Positions 50,601 through 59,600 of a stretch of DNA of 64,000 bases are shown in pieces. The position numbers were made by a program, and so were the translations under genes. Under the pieces are notes generated by a model. That model was not told where the DNA came from. It did not search any database and saw only the letters and a list, made by a program, of their open reading frames with translations. Numbering within the stretch: the stretch's first letter is position 1; every line of letters begins with the position of its first letter. The stretch is from assembly GCA_019055375.1 (NCBI GenBank), contig JAHQIW010000408.1:1-64000 (forward strand). The letters run 5' to 3'. The stretch is from Parelaphostrongylus tenuis (lineage: Eukaryota; Nematoda; Chromadorea; Rhabditida; Metastrongylidae).

Positions 50601-53600
50601 GTCGGAGCTTGCGATAGTAGAAACGTTGATGGAGCTGGCGTTATCATCAAAACGAGTTCAACCATGACATCGACTCATTCGAACAACTAATGACCCGCAT
50701 GAGACACTTAAGTTTGAGGCGATGTGGGACAATAACAATTTTACCATTTTCGTTGATTACGTACCAACATCAAATTATGACATATGCATCAAAAACCTTG
50801 TCTACACGTTCATAGGTTGAAAGACTACTTGCCGATATTGAACGTGTAGTCGAAAGATCATGCAAGAAGTCAATCCTACCTCGGAAATGAGTGAAAAATC
50901 CCACACTCTGACCAAGTTTTACCGCTGACAATCAAAGACACCGTTTTACAAGCAAGGTTACTGAAGAATTTCGCGCGCCGGACATGTACTGTGTTTTATC
51001 GACAACCGGTGACGAAAGACGTTACCGAGTAAACTCCTCGGGATGTCAAACGCACAACAAGAAGAGCATCGATCTGATGGTCAGAATTATTTGCGAAAGG
51101 TCTAGAAGAAAGGCATGATGCTGAGTGATCCCCTACAGCAAGGAATACCACTAGACTATTTTTGTACGCAGTAGAAGAAAATGAATGTTTTACGCTAGCC
51201 GCTCGAGTCTATTGACGAAGCAACAGGTGACGATATACGCTACCGATTTGTCATATAAATATTACCAGAGTGAGAGTAAATTTTAGTTAGATTTGAGCAA
51301 TTTTGATTTCTCATACGGTACTTCGTTAAACTTGCTATTTGAGTACCGTATACAGTTTTTCCTTGAAAAAAGACATTTTCCAAATTCAATTTTAGGTAAA
51401 TTTTGAGAATTGGCAGACCGATTGCAAACGTTTGAATCGTGTACGAGCACGTTGTATAATGCCGATGTTTCACAGAACTGGTCTCGTTCCAATTCGTATG
51501 AGTCGTGATGGAGGGCAAAGCTTTCCGTTTCATGGCAAGTTCTATGTTGGTGAGTGGATAATCCATCTATTACATCTAAAAGTATCTCCCAATTTCTCAC
51601 GCGCTCGTGATTTCAGTACCGCCAGACCGTGCGCCAGCAGGAGTGTCGTTAAAGGATGACGTTGACAACATTTACAATCGATGGTTGGCATCAAATTAAG
51701 ATACAATCATTTGTTATTAGGATTTTCTGGTCTGTATTTGCAGGTACCAACCGTTCGCCGAAACACTGACAATGAATTGGCAAGCGCTAAACTTAACATA
51801 CAACTACGGAGCCAGGGTGGATATTAGCCTCTTCGGTTATTGGGAAGATGCTGATCGGTGAGGTAAATTAGTTGTTAATTTGTTTCCTGGTAACAATTTC
51901 CTTTTAGTTCTCATTTTATGCAAGTCGACTACTTGGCGCGGGGAATACCAAATACCGGCTCATACACATTCAATCCCCCTTCATTACAAAGGCAAGCGTT
52001 AATGAAGGTGAGTTTTTTCCATGAATCTAAAAACATTCTGCAATAGATTCTAGGTATATTCTGCAATAGCGCCCGGAGCTGATATAAGATTTCTGTTTCA
52101 AGAAAAGCTCAGCAGATATACTTTTTTGTATATTTTGGTAGGCCATTCACATACATGGTAGACCTCAGCACTTCTTTTTTCCTTTCGTTATCTAGTATTC
52201 GTCGTCTATGAAGATAGTAGAAATCCGCTGTGGCTTTGAAGATCTCTTTTCTTACTCTCTGATTAACGTCGAGCTCATGATTGCTGTTTTGTGTAAAATT
52301 CTAAAATAGCCTTGCTACGGAACTTTCAGATCGTCATGAAAGATGGTGGGAATATTTGTGGATAGGAGGAAGACGTTTCTATACTCTGAGATAGCTACTC
52401 GCAGCGTTCACAAGTGCTTCATACATGTAGTCTCAAGCCCACTAAAAAAGGTTTATCATCAGTTGTGAACTCCTGATTAGGAAGCAGGAGAGAGAACAGG
52501 AATTGGCAGATCAATAATTTTAAAAAGAAAACTGAAAGCATTGTCACTAATGTTTTGACTTCCGCTTACTGCCTGTTGTTTTTCCATGGCAGAGTCAGAT
52601 GCGAAATACAGCCACAAAAATGTTGAGTTATGAAGTAAACTGAGTACCTCAATCGGGTCTCAAAAGCACGATTACCCTACAGACTATCGGTAATCATTCC
52701 CAACATTGTTAGAGTAGAAACATTCCTAAGAGAAACGCAAAAGCTGGCGACCTGCTTGGTACGGTGCGCAGCTCATGAGCCTCTGGAGAATGTAATTGTG
52801 GATTTGAAGCCCACCCGAGGTATCGAGTTTTTTCTCATGTCTCAACATCCTTTCAGCTAATAATATTGTGTTCCATTCACGAGCTCAATACGAGATTGTA
52901 ACAAAGTTTTCATCTGGCTGTTCCAGTGCCTCGGCCATTCTCGGAGCCAGGGATTCGAGTTGATGCCTGGGTCCACTTAAAAGTTGGTCTTCGTAGTCGC
53001 TTGTATTCAAATCTGGTGTGGAGTGCTATAGAATAAAGTGTCCTCACTTGTGACCAATAAAGGAAGGTTGCAGAATGATTGTCTGCTCTTTGATAGTAAT
53101 TTATCTTCCCCAGACTCTATCCTGTTGCCAGTAATTGTAGTTGGTTTATAAGAAAGCAGTTCTCTTTCAAAACCGCTTAGATTTGACCACAGGACGAAAA
53201 ATCAGTGGTATCGGTGAAAATCCATAAACAGAAATAAGTGTCTTTGACCATATGACCACTGAGGTCAAATAAAAATCATTTTTTGAAAACGTTTCCGGAA
53301 TCAAAAAGTAAATGTTGGCATGGAAGGAAACAAGAGTCATGAAAATATTTTGAAACTCATCTCACGTCCTATGATAAATTTTGGAGATTCGCAAGTAACA
53401 ACGCCACTAATACCTTTCAACATTCTCGAGCTGTTTGTACGACTCTCTCACAATCCAATGAGAGGTTTATCAAACCTTCCGTTGAGACCGCAAAATTGCA
53501 CTGACTTGTTTTCAATCAGCTCGCTACCTTCAATTCGCATTGGCAGATATTTGGTCAGTAATCAACGATATACATAAGGAAGACCGAAATAGTCAAACAG

Positions 53601-56600
53601 AAACCAAACCCACACGCTATTTCAAGACCTTTGCCAATGACAAATGCGTGAAAAGGACTTGTGTAAGAAGTGCTGGGCTTCACATGATAGGAAACGTTGA
53701 GCTGTGCATGGCAAATTTTATATGAATGGGTTGAGTCTAATAGTCTCAGTGAGTTCCAAATTTTCAGAATGCCTGGCAAAAATTTACGTTCGGTTTCGTA
53801 CGTGTTTCACTATCTGATACAGAAGATGGCGTACTATGGAGCAAGCCGACACCTTTTCCATGGTATGTCTTGACTAAATATCTCTCACTGCTAAATGTTA
53901 TGGTCAACTTCGCATTGGATTTCGGTCTATTACAGGCGACCATCTGTCAGATACATTCAAGGAAATCTATAGTAGTTGTTCTAAATAACATATATGACAT
54001 CATCGGGGAAATACGTAGATCTTGAACCTTTGTATGTCGTCAGTTACAATTGCCATAAACTCGTTCAAATTCAATGTCTCCGCTCAATCGGAATTATTTT
54101 TATTTAACTGCTTCAGGGATGGTAAGATATCATAGATATACCCAGTGATGTAGAGCGATGTGCGCGGAATTCGAGCCCGCACCTCACTCTATGCGGGTGG
54201 TGTGCAATATGGGCATCAGTAGTTCAACGGATTAAAACCCGCGCTACCGGATAGAGTGAGGAGTGGGTTCGAGTCTCGCCTGACGCAAAAGTTTTGCACA
54301 TCGCTCTACATCACTAGGTTTATCTCCGCTAAAACTTGTTGTAACATTCAGTGTCACATAAATCGATGATGTTTGTGTTAAGTATGATTCATACAGCGCT
54401 AATGTTTACATGCAGGTATTATTTGCCGGATTGGAAAGATAATTATGGTGATAATTGGGCGCTTGATATGTGCATCGAATGGTTCGAGTATGACGGAAAA
54501 CGTCGAAATTTTCAAATTGATCTTACAAAGGATACCCCATGTCCGTGTAAAATGTCGCAGGTAACTCACGTGTTTACTTATATAGCGAAATAATATTCTT
54601 AATGGATTTCACTTTATCGTTAAATGTGGCGTAGAAACGCGAAACTTTCGGCAGTTGCCAATCCTCATAGTGCACTCAACCTGGTTCGCAACACTGCACA
54701 CGTTATTGAGTGCATATCCGGCTTATACAATGAATTGCGAAGACATATAGATGAATAGAATCACTTTCAATCTTCGCAGATAATTTTGCTGCCAAAATGG
54801 CGATCCCGGGGGTTAGAGACAATTGGTCAGCTCAAGTCAAGGGTTGAATCAGCGACAACATGTGCACTACGACGCACTTCTGATCACAGAGCTACATGAA
54901 AACATAATACGGCTAAAGACGTGGAATGCAGGTGAAATTGTTTTCATTCACTCAAATTATGAAAATGTGACGAAATAGCGAGGTTTGAATGAACTGCAAC
55001 TCTTTCCTGGAACGAATTGTTCCAATCAGAGCGCATGTGGCGCAGTGCTTGGAGGTGCTCTGCGTCGCACAGAGTCAACGGTTCGATCTCGTACTCATGG
55101 CTAACCAAGTCATTCAGCCCTCTGTGGTCGGTAAATTGGTACCAGACAGATCTCAGACTTGTTTGGGAAGATAAGCAGCGCTGACTCAATTCAGCAGGAG
55201 GCCATCGCTAGTTATTGTAGAGGCCAGATATGCATTGAATCACCTCAAACGAAGTTAAAAATTGAAGACGAATGCATGGTGCATCTCTCAGGAATTGATC
55301 AACGCCGCCAGTTTTATCCTTTTATCCTTTTATTGTTACATTCATTGAGGATCCTAATAATTCTGCTTATGAGTAACTTTCAGATCTCTGTGCTACGCCA
55401 TCTATCTGTCTTTCCTTAATATCCATCTCTTCAAATATGTTTTATCTATGCCTCCTCGTCATTTCCGTTCATCTTTCGTGTGAAAACAAATACACCCCAA
55501 TAGATGTTGGCGATTCATCTGAAAACAACTCTTATCGTACCTGTTGGCAATAAAACTATCAAAAACCATATGGAAAGATGGATTTTAGGCTCTTCTTGAT
55601 ATCGGTCGTTATATGCCAATTATGGATTGTGACAAAGATGGTGACACTTCATGTCCAGTTAACAAAGGCGCCCAACACTGTATACAAAGCGTTCAACCGA
55701 CGTATGTTAAGATCGATCAGTAATTGAATTAGTTGAAGTGACTAGGACATAATTGATTTGTTCTGAATAAAACAATGCACATGGAATTCTTATTAATTTT
55801 TGCAACATGAATGGATATTAAGGAACTTGGTGATGGTGACAATACTGGAAATAAGTATTGGTCGCCGGACACCCGTATGATGACGGCATACTTTTGCAAC
55901 TGGTCCGAAAATTTGGGGTTTTTCTCTTCACGGCTACACAAGCCATGACCACTTAGAGAACCTTGAAATCTTTGACCAGTTTGCATTAATTATTATTGGA
56001 ACAAGGTGAACATTTGATGTCATTATTCAGTTCTTTCGGTGCATCACAACAATGCTGCTATGACTACGAAGGCTACTTGATGTTCACCGATGATTGGGAG
56101 CCAGATGGTGACTATACGAGGTAAGCTCTTTGTTGTTTCATTCAGTACAAAATATGGCCGGAAATGATCATTGCGCTTCGCGCACGTGTTCCTGTTGTCA
56201 CTTCAACTCTGCGGAAAAAAAGGTCTAATCTTGCAATTGATGAAAATTATCCACATCCTCAAGAATTTTGAGTGTTATTACAGAACTCTGAACCCTAGGC
56301 GAAGTTCAGCCCACGCCTCATTCTTTCCTTGGGTTCAGTCGCAGTAACTGGGGTTTTAGACCGATATGTGTTTGCCAGACTAAACCCGTCGATGGTTGGT
56401 TGCTGACAGCCTCGACACCTTGTACCACGGAGTGATAGCAGAACAGAAATCCCGGTAGTGCAGCGATTAGCACGGGCCTACGTTAAGGGTGAAATGCATA
56501 TTGAACGTTCGCTCGAGGTTTGAGATTTTGCATATCACTCAACATACTTGATTTTATATTATAACATCATAAAACAACTACAAAAGAGGGAAAATATAGA

Positions 56601-59600
56601 TTTCTTGTGGATTATAATGTTTACATAGTTTCTTTCCGCGTTTTCATTAATCACTGTGCGCTACAATATCATAGTTGATTACTTGAATGGCGCGTTCTCG
56701 CAGGCAATTGTGAGCTTCTAAGCACAGTTTCTAGATGTGTTGTACAAGCAGACACACAGTCATTTACCTTGGTCATTCCAGGTTCTTCCAACCAGGAACA
56801 CCAGCTCGAGCTCACAAATTTGGAGCACCGCCTTTCCGTCAGCCACCTTTCATTCCAACTATGTCCAATTATCAGCTTGATCTGATGCCCTATAGAACGT
56901 GCTGCACGTAAGATTTGGACGAAGGATGTAAAAATATGGCACAATATCTACCATATGTGTGTTGATTAAGTTATGCTCAACATTGTGAGTTTTACTACTG
57001 GCGTCGCATGACTAACGGTTGTCAGGACTACAGAGCACCAGCTGCTGGGTAAGTTTCTGTCCAGTTGTTGGTTGGAGTGCCTGTTTAACTACTCAATCGC
57101 AGGGGAAATTATCAAAAGCTTGCTTGAACTGTTTGATATTGTGTTGCTACTTTTTAAATTTGGGTCTTTTAACCCACTATCCTGTCATTGGAAGTAGCCA
57201 CAACTAAGATAAAGTAGCCAGCAAAAGTCACAAGGGTGTAAAAGCCACTATCTGGCTTTAGTATCTATGCACACTTTGTTGTCCGATATATATGGATATG
57301 GGTGACTCTCGCTAAAAATGATCTGCTTCTCTATTTTCTTGTTCATTTCAGGTATATGTATGGCGAACCACATGTCGTTACTTTTGATGGAGTAAGGTAC
57401 ACATTTCCTGGAAAGGGCTATTTCGTTTTGGTAATGAGCGATGACCCGACGCATAGACTGATGGTACAAGTACGACTTGAACAACCAGATGATACTCTCT
57501 GTGAGCAATTGAATATCAACGAACATCAGATTGTGGAATATTTCCACTGTGTTTGAGGATACCCTATTTAACTTTCAGATTACTCTCCGAGTTTGAGAAT
57601 ACTTCTGTTTCCAATTTGGGTTTGTTAAGACCCTATATAAATCCGGGTATCAGCCGAGAACGTCCTTAAGGCAGTGATTAGGACTTAGTTTCAATACATA
57701 TTTTTTCACTGCATCTCGGGATAAATAATCAATGTTTTGCCCTACTGATAAGCTCAAATGACGACCTTGTTAGAAATCTTTGTTATGGCTAACAATTCGG
57801 TGATTTCGTGTTTATTAGAACCACGATAATTCCAGTCGAATGCCTACTGCAGTTGTTTCTTTTCGCGACGTTATCCTACCTAGCAAAATCGAATTGAGTA
57901 GCGTAAAGCAATAGATGGATTGTCACCATAAAAGTACAAGTTTGCTTGAAATAGACTAAAACCCGTCCTGTATCGTTACAAATTGCGGGGCGAAATCATG
58001 TCACTTTAGCGTTGTGTTGTCGGTGAAAAATAAAAGTGCTGGATGACGTGAAACAATTGTGCGATGCTTCCCTCTGCTCGATGCAGCGTTTACAAAGACC
58101 AATATCGCAAGAAAAAAAAAAGACTGCTGTGAGCATTTGAATCGAATCATCGTGGCTGTAATGACTTTCGTGACTGACTGATGAGGGCGAAGTTATCGAA
58201 ACGTTAGCCGCAATAAAGATTTGCAACATCGCATAGGCATATCATTGAAGCAAACCAGTGGTTAGGGCACCCTTGAACACCCACTGACGATCTTCTCGCT
58301 TCAATCCCCTGCTCCGGATTCGATCCTTCCGAGTTCTTTGAGTAGGTAACCGACTCAAATGGGAGAGTAAAAGCGCTGAATCGATATGACACTAAACCCT
58401 ACATGTAACGCTCAACGCAAATGTGCATGCAATCACCTCTTCCACGTGTGATAAAGTCGAGCACATGACGTCTCCAATAAAATACTTAGAAATGCAATAG
58501 AAATTCATACCGCAATACTATCTAGCTTTTTGAGTGTAGTTTGAAGTGTTATTCGTTTATATTTCTTTTGCTTGTCTTCATTAACATAGTCAAGTATAAC
58601 TTCAAAAATACTAAGATTCGAGCAAGATTTGGAGCCTCATGTTTTTGTGTCATGGGCTTGAGCCACAACTATACGTTTCTGGGACAGTGCGCGCTCACAC
58701 TACACGATCGAGACCTTTGCTCTGCCTTCCTCTTAGCGACATTCATTTTCATTTATGTAAATTACCTGGTTTGAGGCGCTGTGGCCGAGTAGCCGTGATG
58801 TTCGTCGCGGTGCGGCGAAGGGCTGATACCCAACGCCCATTATTCTCCGGCATTCAACAATGAACATCCATCGGAACGTTAAAGCCAGGTTATCCTCAAC
58901 ATTGGAAGGAGACGTGCTCAACCGGTATCATGCGACGTTAAAGAAGAAGACAAAGAATTGAATGGTAGAAGTACTGGGATTTACACAGTGAAGAAAAGAC
59001 TGTGAACACGGATCAATAAAACGCTAAGAAAAATTAACTGGTTTTATGCGGTTACGCATTTCAGATGAGGTAATACTTTTCCCTCTAGTGGATTTGTCTC
59101 TTCACGGGTTTCTTTTTTTAGTTGTTTTAACTACATTTTAACTTTCAATATCAAACTTATTCTAATTCAGGGCACGCGCATGTCAACGCCACCGTAATAA
59201 CAGGGTTAGCTGTTCAAGAGAATGATAGTTCAATAGTGCAGGCAAGAGATATAACGAAAATAATTATCTTATTTCTCTCTTATATATTCTGAATAGATAG
59301 TATTTCAACAAGACAGCATAATGTGGAAATCCTCGGAAAAATTTCTTAGTAAATCTTTGAAATTTCAGTAACTTGATAAAAAAATTCATAGCTCTGATTA
59401 AAGCAGATTATATGAAGGATTTGTAAAATTTTCCATACTTTCATAAACCAATAGGTATCACTTTCAAAGATTTCTCACGAAACGATTCACCATCGGTTAA
59501 TCACGAAGCTCCGTGATGCATAGCTAACGCACATGGGATTAAATAGGCTGCGATTAACCTGACAACTATAATCGGAGGTTATGGTTAATTGAACCAATGC

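Larger units (their letters stand above)
57501..59170. other. Intron 25 of the mosaic gene
   Basis: Contains a hammerhead-like motif (58150-58205), a tRNA-like segment (58228-58340) and another at 58775-58950. No exon lies between VWD exons 25 and 26. Confidence 0.5.
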
